A stretch of DNA of 45,615 nt from Desulfovulcanus ferrireducens (GTDB lineage: Bacteria > Desulfobacterota > Desulfovibrionia > Desulfovibrionales > Desulfonatronovibrionaceae), in the NCBI RefSeq assembly GCF_018704065.1, contig NZ_JAGUQP010000023.1, positions 1 through 45,615 on the forward strand, in the 5' to 3' direction. Position numbers and translations under genes: made by a program. Every line of letters starts with the position of its first letter. The first letter of the stretch is position 1. Below, in pieces: positions 8,478 through 17,140 of the stretch. The notes under the pieces are model-generated. The model was given only the letters and a program-made list of their open reading frames with translations. It had not been told where the DNA came from and made no database searches.

Positions 8478-9506
8478 ATGCAGGACAAAATTGATTTTTA
8501 CGAAGAAGTTTTGGCGCTTGATCCCCATTCCAAACTGTTTTTTCCCTTGGCTAGGTTGTATCTGGAAAGTAAACAGACTCAAAAAGCCCTTGAGGTTTTG
8601 CAAGCAGGGCTTGAAAAATATCCGGAACATTTAGAGGCCAGACTTTTATTGGCCAATATATACTTTTGGCAAGGGCTAGAGGAACAGGGAGAAAAGATTT
8701 GCGTCGAAATCTTTGAACTTTTGAAGAAAAATAGTTTTTTTTGGACTACTCTAGAGCATTTTTGGGCACGAAAGAGCCAGGAAGATCTGGCCTTGGCTTT
8801 TAAATTTATAGCTGAACATGCACAGGGACAGGAACTAACCTGGAGCAGTGTTTTAAAGGCGGGTCTCTTGGCGTTGGAGAAAAGGCCTGAAGTGAACGCT
8901 AAAGGTCTTACAGAAGGAGAGGGAGTAGAGAACAGGTCCGAACAGGAGACCTTAACTTCGAGCCCAAAATCAATTCAAGAAAGGGTATCAACATCTGCCA
9001 AAGACCTAAGTTTAGAACATGAGCAATTAAGTGAACAGGAAACTGACGATAAAGGGCCAGAGGGGGCTCAAGCTGAAGAAATTTTCGCTCGGACCGGGAC
9101 TTATCAAGACGGAACAAGAGCTGTTGTTGCTGTCGATAAGGAGCCGGATGGGGAATTCGAGGAAGTTGAGGAAGTTGAGGAACTGAACTTTGAAGAGGAG
9201 GCCCGGACCAGATCTCTGGCTGATCTTTTGTTCGAGCAGGAAGAATATGTAAAAGCCTTGGACATTTATGAAGAATTATGGCGGTCCAGCTTGCCCGGAA
9301 CAGAGCGTAAAGAAATAGAAGAACGCATTAAAGAAATAAAGGAATTACTTGCCAGCCAAGAAAACAGACCAGAGCAGGAGGTATCTGGAGAAACTGCTGG
9401 TAGTGAAGAGGCTAGCTCAGGGGAGAATATTGAGCAAGCTGAAGTTGTCGATTTTTTATCTAGCCTAGCAGAGCGCCTAGAGGCTAGGGCTGAAAAGCAA
9501 AGTTAA
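8478..9506 (+). CDS. Tetratricopeptide repeat protein
   Basis: A 342-residue soluble protein. Residues about 10-75 form TPR-like helices (SKLFFPLARLYLESKQTQKALEVLQ..., HLEARLLLANIYFWQG). A low-complexity acidic linker (EEVEEVEELNFEEE) precedes another TPR unit near 235-260 (LADLLFEQEEYVKALDIYEELW) and a Glu-rich tail. It is probably a scaffold; the partner is unknown. It is likely the last gene of the pilT-ftsB-like group. Its TAA stop lies inside the TTAAGT target duplication of the mobile element that follows. Confidence 0.8.
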   Translation: MQDKIDFYEEVLALDPHSKLFFPLARLYLESKQTQKALEVLQAGLEKYPEHLEARLLLANIYFWQGLEEQGEKICVEIFELLKKNSFFWTTLEHFWARKSQEDLALAFKFIAEHAQGQELTWSSVLKAGLLALEKRPEVNAKGLTEGEGVENRSEQETLTSSPKSIQERVSTSAKDLSLEHEQLSEQETDDKGPEGAQAEEIFARTGTYQDGTRAVVAVDKEPDGEFEEVEEVEELNFEEEARTRSLADLLFEQEEYVKALDIYEELWRSSLPGTERKEIEERIKEIKELLASQENRPEQEVSGETAGSEEASSGENIEQAEVVDFLSSLAERLEARAEKQS

Positions 9507-9508
9507 GT

Positions 9509-9796
9509 CCTGAATCCGTGAAAGTGAGTAAATTTTGTTTATTGACAGTTAGCAATCCGGAACTTTTGTCAAACAGGCGAAAAAACTCCCTCGTAGGCAG
9601 CCTAAATAAAAATTTTAACACGATTCGTTGGATTTATGGGGCATTATATTTTCAGGTTTTTAAGCAAATTTTGGAGCTAACGATTTAAAAAGATTTTAAT
9701 TGAGGCTGCCTAACTCGGTCAGACAGTTTTCGCTGTTTTGCAAAAGCCTCGGATTGTTACAGGAATCGTTGTTGAGTCAATTTTCACGGAGCCAGG
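9509..9796. mobile_element. Foldback MITE-like element with 6-bp target duplication
   Basis: A 288-bp gene-free element whose two halves are long imperfect inverted repeats. Ends are CCTGAATCCGTGAAAGTGA and the complement of TCAATTTTCACGGAGCCAGG; inside the arms, TAGGCAGCCT (9594-9603) pairs with AGGCTGCCTA (9703-9712), so the arms run to about 107 bp. TTAAGT occurs directly on both sides (9503-9508 and 9797-9802) as an exact target-site duplication. The terminal sequence CCTGAATCCGTGAA also begins the repeats at 17417 and 19879. No transposase is encoded, so movement would need one in trans. As an RNA it would fold into a long hairpin and may terminate both convergent genes. Confidence 0.87.
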
Positions 9797-10054
9797 TTAA
9801 GTATTTTGTTCATTCTTTATCTTTTCGTGCTCAGCTTGCAGTTTTTTTAATTCTGCCTCAAGGTATTTAATTTCTTTTTGCAGTTGTTCTTTGATTTTAT
9901 TTAATCCTTCTATTTGATATTTTCTTTTAGAACGGATTATCGCTAAGCTATTTTCTTTGGCTGTGATTTGATTTTGTCTTTTAACATATATATAACCGAT
10001 GAACCAGAAAGAGATAAAGCTTAAAATGATAATGTAGTATAATAGAGAATTCAT
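9797..10054 (-). CDS. Small membrane coiled-coil protein of unknown function
   Basis: An 85-residue protein read on the minus strand: an N-terminal transmembrane helix (YYIIILSFISFWFIGYIYV) followed by a highly charged coiled coil (IKEQLQKEIKYLEAELKKLQAEHEKIKNEQ). I do not recognise a family. It lies 20 bases downstream of a second protein of similar architecture, so the two may form a complex. Its stop codon is formed by the TTAAGT duplicated by the neighbouring mobile element. It is very AT-rich. Confidence 0.65.
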   Translation of the reverse strand: MNSLLYYIIILSFISFWFIGYIYVKRQNQITAKENSLAIIRSKRKYQIEGLNKIKEQLQKEIKYLEAELKKLQAEHEKIKNEQNT

Positions 10055-10074
10055 TTTTCTAAAGATAAAACGTT

Positions 10075-10506
10075 TTACTCTTCAATTTTGTTCTTGGCCC
10101 AGGTTAGTTTATCTTTATCTAAATATCCAAGGACTACCAAAGCATCGATTAATTCGAGATTGGAATTGGCTTTTTTGATGTAGTTTTTGGCTTTTTCAAG
10201 CTGTTCATTTGTTATTAATCCTTCGAATTTGAGTAAGTTAATGGGGTCGGTCTTTTCTTTTTGGGTTGATTTTGTAGTAAGCTGTTCGACTTTTTTTTCT
10301 TCAGTTAATTTTGTTTTTAGGTTGTTTGCCTGTTTTTTTAGAGCTTCAACTTCAGCTTTTAACTTGCGATATTTTTCTGTTAGGTTTTTCTCTTCTTCTT
10401 TTAAGGTCTGTAATCGGGATTGAGCCTGCGAGTTGATCTGGACATAAAGCAGGGCGTTAATAATTGCGAAGATGAGAAAGATAAGAAGATATAAAAGCAA
10501 AGTCAT
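10075..10506 (-). CDS. Membrane-anchored coiled-coil protein with C-terminal helical domain
   Basis: A 143-residue minus-strand protein with one N-terminal transmembrane helix (LLLYLLIFLIFAIINALLYV), a Lys/Glu-rich coiled coil to about residue 80, and a small C-terminal domain. That domain (INLLKFEGLITNEQLEKAKNYIKKA..., LIDALVVLGYLDKDKLTWA) resembles the helical units at the N-termini of type II secretion/type IV pilus assembly ATPases (GspE/MshE N-terminal type). A link to the pilus machinery is therefore possible but is inference. It is first of a two-gene unit with the 85-residue protein. Confidence 0.65.
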   Translation of the reverse strand: MTLLLYLLIFLIFAIINALLYVQINSQAQSRLQTLKEEEKNLTEKYRKLKAEVEALKKQANNLKTKLTEEKKVEQLTTKSTQKEKTDPINLLKFEGLITNEQLEKAKNYIKKANSNLELIDALVVLGYLDKDKLTWAKNKIEE

Positions 10507-10888
10507 TGTTGTTATTTTTTTTTGAACTATTTGCTTGGAAAGTTTATGATTTCCCTTTGCCTCTTCGCTGGAATATGAGGTTTAAAAGTAGGCAAATCGC
10601 TGGCCAACCCAAGAAAATGTTTTCTTAAATAAAAACGTTATATAATATTCCAGCTTGATAGACAAGAGCAGGTTAGCAAGAAACAATAATTAAAAGTTTA
10701 GGTTTAAAGAGTTTATTAGTGTCGTGTCGGTAGTAGTTTCTTTCGTCGCTATGAAGATTTAGGGTGAGTTTAAATAGAGAATGTTTGTTTTCTCCCGTGT
10801 GTTTTTTTACATAATATGTTTAAAAAAAATTATAAAATCAATAAGCTAAACTACCTAAAGCCTGTTTAAGATAAAGGAGAATAAAAAA
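10507..10888. other. Divergent intergenic region
   Basis: About 380 AT-rich bases between the minus-strand membrane protein gene and the plus-strand lipoprotein gene. It must carry both promoters. A TATAAT string occurs near 10640, but I do not see a good -35 box at proper spacing. No hairpin, repeat copy or coding pattern stands out. The lipoprotein RBS AAAGGAG is at 10875-10881. Confidence 0.4.
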
Positions 10889-11638
10889 ATGTACAAGTTG
10901 ATTATTAATTTAATAATGGTTTGTCTTTTTATCACCGGATGTACAGCGTGGAAGTCAACAAAAAATTTTTACAAAGAATATATAAATTCAGATCCGGAAA
11001 TTGATCTACAAGCCAATGGGTTGGATAATAAACAAGAGGAATATTTTGCAAAGATTTTATATCCTATGGATAGGCAGTTAAGCGATGTTTTGCACAGGTT
11101 AGATGTTCAGGATAGTTATCCCGACGAAGTCTGGTTTGAGCAAATGTTGAAGGACTTTCCCTGGTTAAATGGTGTGGCCGCTATTGATAGAAATGGTCAT
11201 ATTTTGTTTAAACGTTCTGCCTATTCCATGAAGGCATTGGATTTTAGTGTGCTATTTACAAAGAGATTACGAGTAAATGAGCCAAAAGTTCGGGTTTGTG
11301 TCCAAGATTCGGTTTTGGGCCCGGAAGTATACCTAGGCCGACCTTTTTTTAGAAATAACCAAGTTCAGGGGTTCCTGGTGGTACATTTTGATCCCAGAAC
11401 ATGGGCAAGTTTAAGTCCCAGGCCTGAAGAATTGGCGATTATTGCAGAGGGGAAACTTATTTGGGCCGGTAAGTACGGAGAATTGAGTAAATTGTTTACG
11501 CAAAGAAATAGGACCGAGATGCTTAAAAACAGTGTCTTTGGTAAGTTGGAGGTCAAGGATAGGAATTTTTATTGGTTCTCTAGAGCACTGGAGGAAAATT
11601 GGCTCATATACTTGATGGCAGAATCTAAAGGGGGATGA
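10889..11638 (+). CDS. Lipoprotein with Cache-like sensor domain
   Basis: A 249-residue exported protein with a lipoprotein signal (lipobox LFITGC, lipidated Cys at 18). The mature part looks like a single Cache/PDC-type extracellular sensor fold: helical start with [15 protein letters not shown], then strands in [17 protein letters not shown] and a C-terminal half with [17 protein letters not shown]. There is no output domain, so it may bind a ligand and pass it to a partner, or be a structural envelope protein. Its stop lies 1 base before the fbp start (TGAG-ATG), so it is co-transcribed with fbp. The functional link between the two is not obvious. Confidence 0.72.
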   Translation: MYKLIINLIMVCLFITGCTAWKSTKNFYKEYINSDPEIDLQANGLDNKQEEYFAKILYPMDRQLSDVLHRLDVQDSYPDEVWFEQMLKDFPWLNGVAAIDRNGHILFKRSAYSMKALDFSVLFTKRLRVNEPKVRVCVQDSVLGPEVYLGRPFFRNNQVQGFLVVHFDPRTWASLSPRPEELAIIAEGKLIWAGKYGELSKLFTQRNRTEMLKNSVFGKLEVKDRNFYWFSRALEENWLIYLMAESKGG

Positions 11639-11639
11639 G

Positions 11640-12647
11640 ATGCGTCAAATTACTGTTACAGAACATTTACTTGTGCATCAAAAAGCAAGTGCAATGGCCA
11701 CCGGTCGATTCACTCGGCTTTTAAATGAATTAATATTAGCAGCTAAGATAATATCCAGAGAAGTAAACAAGGCAGGTTTGGTAGATGTTCTGGGGTTTAC
11801 CGGGGAGGTAAATGTCCAGGGAGAACAGGTGAAAAAGCTGGATGAGTACGCCAACAGGGTCATTATCCATCGTATGGAGAGAGCAGGGGTTTTGTGTGCC
11901 ATGGCCTCTGAGGAGAATGCCGATTTAATAGAGATCCCGGCAAAATTTGGCCAGGGAGATTATATTTTGATCTTTGATCCCCTGGATGGCTCGTCAAATA
12001 TAGATGTCAATGTAAGTATAGGCACTATTTTTTCCATTTACAGGCGTAAAGATGGCACTCGGCCAGTAGTTTTGAGTGATGTGCTCCAAAAGGGAGCAGA
12101 GCAAGTGGCTGCCGGTTATTTTATTTATGGTTCATCAACAATGATGGTTTATACGACAGGAAATGGAGTGCATGGTTTTACTTTGGATCCCAGTGTGGGC
12201 GAATTTTTGCTTTCTCATCCGGATATTAAGATTCCGGAACAAGGCAAGATATATTCAATTAATGAAAGTTACTGGCACTACTGGGATGAACCTACCAAAC
12301 AAGTTGTTTCTTACTTTAAATCCCCTGAAAATGAGATTAAAAGACCATACTCCTTACGTTATATAGGTTCCCTGGTTGCTGATTTTCACCGCAATTTGCT
12401 CTATGGTGGTATTTTCATGTATCCAGCCGATTCAAGAGACCCCAAAAAACCTTCCGGAAAGCTCAGGTTACTATGCGAGGCCAATCCCATGGCCTTTATT
12501 GCCGAGCAGGCAGGAGGAATGGCAATTGATGGGCAGAGAAGGATTTTAGATATTGAGCCACAAGAACTGCATCAGCGGGTGCCTCTGTTCGTAGGGTCGA
12601 AAAAGGATGTCCAGAAAGTAGCTGACATTTACAAGTGTAGTACATAG
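11640..12647 (+). CDS. fbp: Fructose-1,6-bisphosphatase, class I
   Basis: Hydrolyses fructose-1,6-bisphosphate to fructose-6-phosphate in gluconeogenesis; cytoplasmic, Mg2+-dependent. The 335-residue length is typical of class I enzymes. Metal and phosphate-binding signatures are present: [20 protein letters not shown] from about residue 113, SEENAD upstream, and the substrate region [20 protein letters not shown] followed by [17 protein letters not shown] is tightly coupled to the upstream lipoprotein gene. In an organism fixing CO2 by the reductive TCA cycle this enzyme is needed to make hexose phosphates. Confidence 0.95.
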   Translation: MRQITVTEHLLVHQKASAMATGRFTRLLNELILAAKIISREVNKAGLVDVLGFTGEVNVQGEQVKKLDEYANRVIIHRMERAGVLCAMASEENADLIEIPAKFGQGDYILIFDPLDGSSNIDVNVSIGTIFSIYRRKDGTRPVVLSDVLQKGAEQVAAGYFIYGSSTMMVYTTGNGVHGFTLDPSVGEFLLSHPDIKIPEQGKIYSINESYWHYWDEPTKQVVSYFKSPENEIKRPYSLRYIGSLVADFHRNLLYGGIFMYPADSRDPKKPSGKLRLLCEANPMAFIAEQAGGMAIDGQRRILDIEPQELHQRVPLFVGSKKDVQKVADIYKCST

Positions 12648-12983
12648 CAAGCTGAGAAATTGAACGGAACAATTTAAGAAAAGTTTATAGATAGGTTCTA
12701 CTGGTTTTGAAACGGAGGCTATTCATTTTTCTCGCGAAGAAAGAGAATCTATATTAATGTACCTTCAAGCTTGGATAAGGCAAAATTTTTGGCCTGAGGA
12801 TGACCTTTCTTGACCTAGGCATTATGGGCTATCATTAAAGGTGCTTGTGGAAGTTTTATTATTCTTAAGGGAAGTAGTATGAGCCTTAAGGCTGGATTGA
12901 AGTCCGGGGAAAATATGTCTGATATGATTTGATTTGCTGAAATTTTTTTAGTTTACTTAATTTTTGTACTTTTGCTAAGTAAC
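12648..12983. other. Intergenic region, possible gene remnant
   Basis: This stretch between fbp and the chemoreceptor has no intact gene. One frame near 12715-12812 reads AIHFSREERESILMYLQAW and continues plausibly to a stop. A second short run, HYGLSLKVLVEVLLFLREV, follows in another segment. These may be fragments of a dead gene, but I cannot name a family. No repeat copy is evident. Confidence 0.3.
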
Positions 12984-13034
12984 TCGACCGGCAATGCTAG
13001 CAACCAGTGGTAGCATTGCCGGTCGACTTTTTTT
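12984..13034 (+). terminator. Strong hairpin with T-run upstream of the chemoreceptor gene
   Basis: A perfect 16-bp stem, TCGACCGGCAATGCTA (12984-12999) with TAGCATTGCCGGTCGA (13011-13026), an 11-base loop, then a T-run (CTTTTTTTGGG). It looks like an intrinsic terminator. It ends only about 50 bases before the chemoreceptor start, so it may instead act as an attenuator in that gene's leader if the promoter lies upstream. Confidence 0.85.
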
Positions 13035-13079
13035 GGGATAAAATTATAAATTTTCAGATTAAAAAACAGGAGTGGGAAA

Positions 13080-14906
13080 TTGAAAAGGAGATTTATGCTG
13101 TTTATGCTTCCATGTGTTTTATTGGGAGGGGTAATTTTAGCCTTTTTGATTGGTTTCCAATTAAACAAAGAGTTTGAGGAACAGTTCCGTCAGAGAGCGG
13201 AATTGTTGATGTACAGCATGAAAGCCGTACGTAAGCACATTGGAGCGGTAGTTAGGCCGAAGGCAGAAGAGTTACTAGGCAGTGATGAATTTGTGCTTGA
13301 GCTACAGTCAACTTCTTATGCCGCTAACAATGTTTTTGCTATGATTCCAAAGGAATATAAAGATGGGCTTAGCTGGAGAACCCCATCAATTAAGCCGATG
13401 AATCCAGCTAACAAGGCCACTGCTATGGAAGCAGAGTTGATTAACAAGTTAGACGAAATGCATTCGAGAGGCCAGAAGCCAGTTTGGAAAGGAGTGAAGA
13501 CGATTAATGGGATTGAAAGTTATGTTATAGCTTTGGGCACGGTTAACAAGGCTAAATGTATTAGATGTCATAGTACGCCAGAGAGGGCACCTAAATCCGT
13601 ACGCAATCGATATCCTTTTGATAGTCCAGCACGGATAGTGGGGCGTGTAGAAGCTGCCGAAATTGTGACAGTTCCGATATCCATTATTTCCGAAAAAATT
13701 GCTTATTTTAATTATATTATCTTGGGTTTTATTTTAACAGGCTCGTTTTTATTGGTAGTTATTGTTTATATTTTATTCAATAGGATGATTAGTAATCCTA
13801 TACAACATTTGTGCAAATTGACTCAACAAATAGGTAGTGGAAATTTTGATTATAGAGTCAATGGCAAGTTTAAAGGTGAATTGGTGACTTTGTATAACGC
13901 AATTAGAGGGATGGCTAAAACTATAAAAAGCAAGATTGAAGAGGCTGATAATGAAAAAAGTAGGGCCGAAGAACATACTTTGCGGGCAGAACAGGCATTG
14001 AAACAGGCCGAAGAAGCCATGCACAGGGCTGAGCAAGCCAGAAAAGAAGGGTTACAGGAGGCAGCTTGTAAATTGGAGAAGGTGGTTGAGAGTTTGGCTT
14101 CGGCATCCGAACAGCTTTCAGCCCAGTCCGAACAGGTTGCTAATGGAGCCGAGACACAAAAGCAGCGTACAGAAGAGACAGCAATGGCTATGCAAGAGAT
14201 GAACGCCACGGTTCTAGAGGTCGCCAAAAATGCTTCGCAAGCTGCAAAAGAGGCTGATCAGGCCAAGAGCAAAGCAGAACAGGGAGCTAAAATTGTGGAT
14301 CATGTCGTTGGAGCTATAAACCAGATCAACGAACTGGCAGAGCAGTTAAAGGAAAACATGGGACAGCTTAAGAAAAAGGCAGGTGCTATATCCCAGGTAA
14401 TGACCGTGATTTCAGATATTGCTGATCAGACAAATTTACTGGCCCTTAATGCAGCTATTGAGGCAGCCAGAGCAGGTGAGGCCGGTCGTGGTTTTGCTGT
14501 AGTGGCCGATGAGGTGCGCAAACTAGCGGAGAAGACTATTCAAGCAACCAAGGAAGTGGGCGGGGCTATATCTGAGATCCAAAATGAGGTAGAAAAAAAT
14601 GTTACCGATATGGATAATGTTGCAACATCAGTGCAAAAAGGAAAAGCCCTGGCAAAGGAATCCAAACAGGCATTGCAGGGGATTGTGCAATTAGTCATTT
14701 TGGTAACTGACCAGATTAGAGCCATTGCTACAGCATCAGAAGAGCAAGCTGCTGCAACTGAAGAGATAAGTCAGGGAGTAGAAGATATAAAGCAGATTTC
14801 CGAAGAAACGGCATCGGGGGTGAGCGAGACCAAAGAGGCTATAAGGGATTTGGTAAGGCTGGCTGAGGAACTTAAGGCTTTGATCAAGGAACTGTCGCAG
14901 GGGTGA
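13080..14906 (+). CDS. Methyl-accepting chemotaxis protein with haem-binding (CxxCH) sensor domain
   Basis: Transmembrane chemoreceptor of 608 residues signalling to CheA. The order is: TM1 (about 6-26), a periplasmic domain of the Tll0287-like/DUF3365 type ending near 200 with a c-type haem motif CIRCH at 160-164, TM2 (about 209-235), HAMP (about 236-290), then a long coiled coil. The signalling tip [20 protein letters not shown] lies around 455-475. The haem site suggests sensing of redox state or a small gas such as O2 or NO. The start is TTG at 13080 with CAGGAG upstream. The gene stands alone between a hairpin and a terminator. Ligand and any covalent haem are inferred from the motif. 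Confidence 0.9.
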   Translation: MKRRFMLFMLPCVLLGGVILAFLIGFQLNKEFEEQFRQRAELLMYSMKAVRKHIGAVVRPKAEELLGSDEFVLELQSTSYAANNVFAMIPKEYKDGLSWRTPSIKPMNPANKATAMEAELINKLDEMHSRGQKPVWKGVKTINGIESYVIALGTVNKAKCIRCHSTPERAPKSVRNRYPFDSPARIVGRVEAAEIVTVPISIISEKIAYFNYIILGFILTGSFLLVVIVYILFNRMISNPIQHLCKLTQQIGSGNFDYRVNGKFKGELVTLYNAIRGMAKTIKSKIEEADNEKSRAEEHTLRAEQALKQAEEAMHRAEQARKEGLQEAACKLEKVVESLASASEQLSAQSEQVANGAETQKQRTEETAMAMQEMNATVLEVAKNASQAAKEADQAKSKAEQGAKIVDHVVGAINQINELAEQLKENMGQLKKKAGAISQVMTVISDIADQTNLLALNAAIEAARAGEAGRGFAVVADEVRKLAEKTIQATKEVGGAISEIQNEVEKNVTDMDNVATSVQKGKALAKESKQALQGIVQLVILVTDQIRAIATASEEQAAATEEISQGVEDIKQISEETASGVSETKEAIRDLVRLAEELKALIKELSQG

Positions 14907-14961
14907 TAGAAGCAATTTAGATTGGAATTTTTGAGAAGAGGTAGTATCTAATAGAAGTTAA

Positions 14962-14998
14962 ATAAAATCCCGCTTTAGGCGGGATTTTATTTTTTTAA
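14962..14998 (+). terminator. Intrinsic terminator after the chemoreceptor gene
   Basis: A perfect 12-bp stem, ATAAAATCCCGC (14962-14973) with GCGGGATTTTAT (14979-14990), a 5-base loop, and a following T-run. It lies 56 bases after the chemoreceptor stop and separates it from tsaD. The A-tract before the stem could let it work on the other strand too. Confidence 0.93.
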
Positions 14999-15176
14999 TT
15001 ATTGTTTATTGACTGTTTGTTTCCAATTCGGTAATTCTCTGAAATTCTTAGAATAATTATATGGACGGGATTTAATTCGGACTTTAGATGTAATTTGTTA
15101 TTCTTTTTTTTGTGAGATATTAAAATTATGTGAGAACTTTTAATATTGAGACCCTCAAACTACAATCTATGGAATA

Positions 15177-16232
15177 ATGCTCTGTTTAGGAATTGAGACT
15201 TCATGCGATGAAACGGCTTTGGCCTTGGTGGATAAGGGAAAGCTGATTGGCGAAAGTATTGCTTCGCAAATAGATATCCACTCAATATTTGGGGGGATTG
15301 TGCCGGAAATAGCTTCCAGGGAACACCTGCGCACATTAGTCCCCTTGTTTGATGATCTGCTCCAAAAGTGTGGAGTGGAGACAAAAGATATAGACCTAAT
15401 TGCTGTTGCAAGAGGACCAGGCCTTCTTGGTAGTCTTTTAGTCGGCTTGGGTTTTGCCAAGGGTTTGGCCTTAGCCCTAGATAAGCCTCTGGTTGGGGTT
15501 AATCATCTATATGCCCACTTGCTGGCAGCTGGTCTGGAGCAAGAAATCGAGTTCCCGTCTTTGGGGCTTTTGGTCTCAGGCGGACATACGCATATTTATT
15601 TCATCCGATCGCCGTTTGATTTTGAACTGCTGGGCAAAACCCTTGATGACGCTGCCGGTGAGGCTTTTGATAAGGTGGCTAAGTTCTTGAATTTGCCATA
15701 CCCGGGAGGGGTTTATATTGACCGGTTCGCACAGGAGGCTGATCCTGATCCTGGTCTTTTCCCCAGGCCTTATGTTGACAACGACAATTTAGACTTTAGT
15801 TTTAGTGGTTTAAAGACTGCGGTGGCCAATTTTCTTAAAAAGAATGATCATTTGGTATTGAAAAGCATGGATGAAGTTGCTCCCGGATTTACGCCTGGCC
15901 TTGAATTGGCAGCGGTTTGTGCCTCCTTTAACTGGACTATAGCAGAAACTTTAAAGATTAAGTTAAGCCGAGCCTTAAAAAGAGTTAAACCTAGAAGTAT
16001 TATTTTAGCTGGAGGAGTTGCGGCCAACACTTTGATTCGCCAGACTATAGAAGATTTGTGCCAGAAAGAGAATCTGCCCCTGGTTCTCCCAAGTAAAAAA
16101 CTATGTACTGATAATGGGGCCATGATAGCTTACTATGGAGAAATATTGGGGGTGGCGGGGTTGAAGCATGGCTTGGATCTTGAGGCAATTCCTAGAGGCA
16201 AGAAGATCCCCTGGGATTATATAAAAGATTGA
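15177..16232 (+). CDS. tsaD: tRNA N6-adenosine threonylcarbamoyltransferase
   Basis: Catalytic subunit of the complex that makes t6A at position 37 of ANN-decoding tRNAs, transferring threonylcarbamoyl from TC-AMP. The 351-residue protein begins [17 protein letters not shown] and has the iron/metal-binding HLYAH (near 110), [25 protein letters not shown] and [10 protein letters not shown], all diagnostic of the Kae1/TsaD family. The RBS is weak; a 9-bp inverted repeat (ATATTAAAA/TTTTAATAT) lies about 30-60 bases upstream. The gene is single and ordinary. Confidence 0.95.
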   Translation: MLCLGIETSCDETALALVDKGKLIGESIASQIDIHSIFGGIVPEIASREHLRTLVPLFDDLLQKCGVETKDIDLIAVARGPGLLGSLLVGLGFAKGLALALDKPLVGVNHLYAHLLAAGLEQEIEFPSLGLLVSGGHTHIYFIRSPFDFELLGKTLDDAAGEAFDKVAKFLNLPYPGGVYIDRFAQEADPDPGLFPRPYVDNDNLDFSFSGLKTAVANFLKKNDHLVLKSMDEVAPGFTPGLELAAVCASFNWTIAETLKIKLSRALKRVKPRSIILAGGVAANTLIRQTIEDLCQKENLPLVLPSKKLCTDNGAMIAYYGEILGVAGLKHGLDLEAIPRGKKIPWDYIKD

Positions 16233-16280
16233 AAGAGTGCCCGTCAGCAAAGGTTTTTTTAAAAATGGTCTTTTTAAGAC

Positions 16281-16575
16281 CTCAACTTTCTGACATGATT
16301 AACATCCTCAAATTACTACACAATTGAAGAGTGCATTTTCTGAAATGCATTACAAACGGGTTGGGGAACACATCTTGGCGAAGATTGCGGAAGTGCTGTG
16401 CATAGGGAGGTTATTCCATCGAACTTTCGAAACCCATCATAACAACAGAAAAGGCATGAAGTAATATTCTCATGACTAACCCCATTATGCACAGCCCGCA
16501 AGCAAGCCTTAGATGTGTCCAAGTCTTTGTTAGCATTGAAGAAAATGCGCTCGCAAATTAACTCAGAAAGTTGAG
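16281..16575 (-). mobile_element. Repeat family A, copy 2 (295-bp MITE-like, with target duplication)
   Basis: Near-identical inverted copy of 65-359. Both ends carry the 13-bp terminal inverted repeat: CTCAACTTTCTGA at 16281-16293 and TCAGAAAGTTGAG at 16563-16575. The flanks share an exact direct repeat TTAAGAC (16274-16280 and 16576-16582), the expected mark of transposition. It has no coding capacity. With copy 1 it forms a 16-kb inverted pair that spans pilD to tsaD and could recombine to invert that region. Confidence 0.88.
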
Positions 16576-16623
16576 TTAAGACTCCGAAACTATCGCTAAA
16601 GAGACTGTGGCCGGACCTTTTAT

Positions 16624-16890
16624 CAACTCAATTTCCAAGGTTTATTTCAGTCTTGGTTTCTTTCATGCTGGTACAAATACTTGGACCTGATTCTCAAAAC
16701 TTGCTTGCGGCCATAGCATAATGGGACACTTTGGGTAAACAAAATATTCTTTTATTATCGATAGTTATGGCAAATAGTCCCCGATATTTAGCTTTGTCGC
16801 CCCGAGGCTCTGTTCTTTCACAAGCATCACTAAGATTGGGTTACCCAAGCCGTTTGTAATGCATTTCAGAAACCAGGACTTTCAATCAGC
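16624..16890 (+). repeat. Repeat family A, diverged copy 3
   Basis: A decayed copy in the orientation of copy 1. Matching landmarks include ACTTGCTTGCGG, GCATAATGGG and CCGTTTGTAATGCATTTCAG (16849-16868), which also occur in copies 1 and 2 in the same order. The ends are poorly conserved, so boundaries are approximate. It is an older insertion in the accessory patch upstream of icd. Confidence 0.7.
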
Positions 16891-16949
16891 GCTTAAAATG
16901 TGGTTTAGCCACAGACTCTTAAGATATTACCCAGTACCAAAATATGGCT

Positions 16950-17110
16950 CAATGAGCGTTTTTGTAGAAAAATTGATTAAAGTAGGCATTGCCCTGACCA
17001 GAACCAGGGAACTGGAAAATTTTTTGGAGCTCATCCTGGGGGCTAGGGCTGGAATTTGTGCGGACTATGGTTTTAGGGGGGATAATAACTATACTTATTT
17101 CAATGCCAGG
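16950..17110 (+). pseudogene. Fragment of a GAF-type sensor domain gene
   Basis: The plus-strand reading FVEKLIKVGIALTRTRELENFL followed by LELILGARAGICADYGF resembles the start of a GAF domain as found in sensor kinases and HD-GYP proteins, where the helix is followed by a segment ending in ADxGTLY. The reading then degenerates, with no start or downstream domain. I interpret it as a broken remnant. An open frame runs from 16859 to 17176, but its first part lies in the repeat family A copy. Confidence 0.4.
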
Positions 17111-17140
17111 CCTAATGACTGGCGCTATTTGTCCTGCGAG

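Noticed and set aside
13850-14227. Minus-strand Cys/Ser-rich open frame of 125 codons
   Set aside because: It is the antisense of the chemoreceptor coiled coil, whose Ala/Glu/Gln codons leave the opposite frame open.
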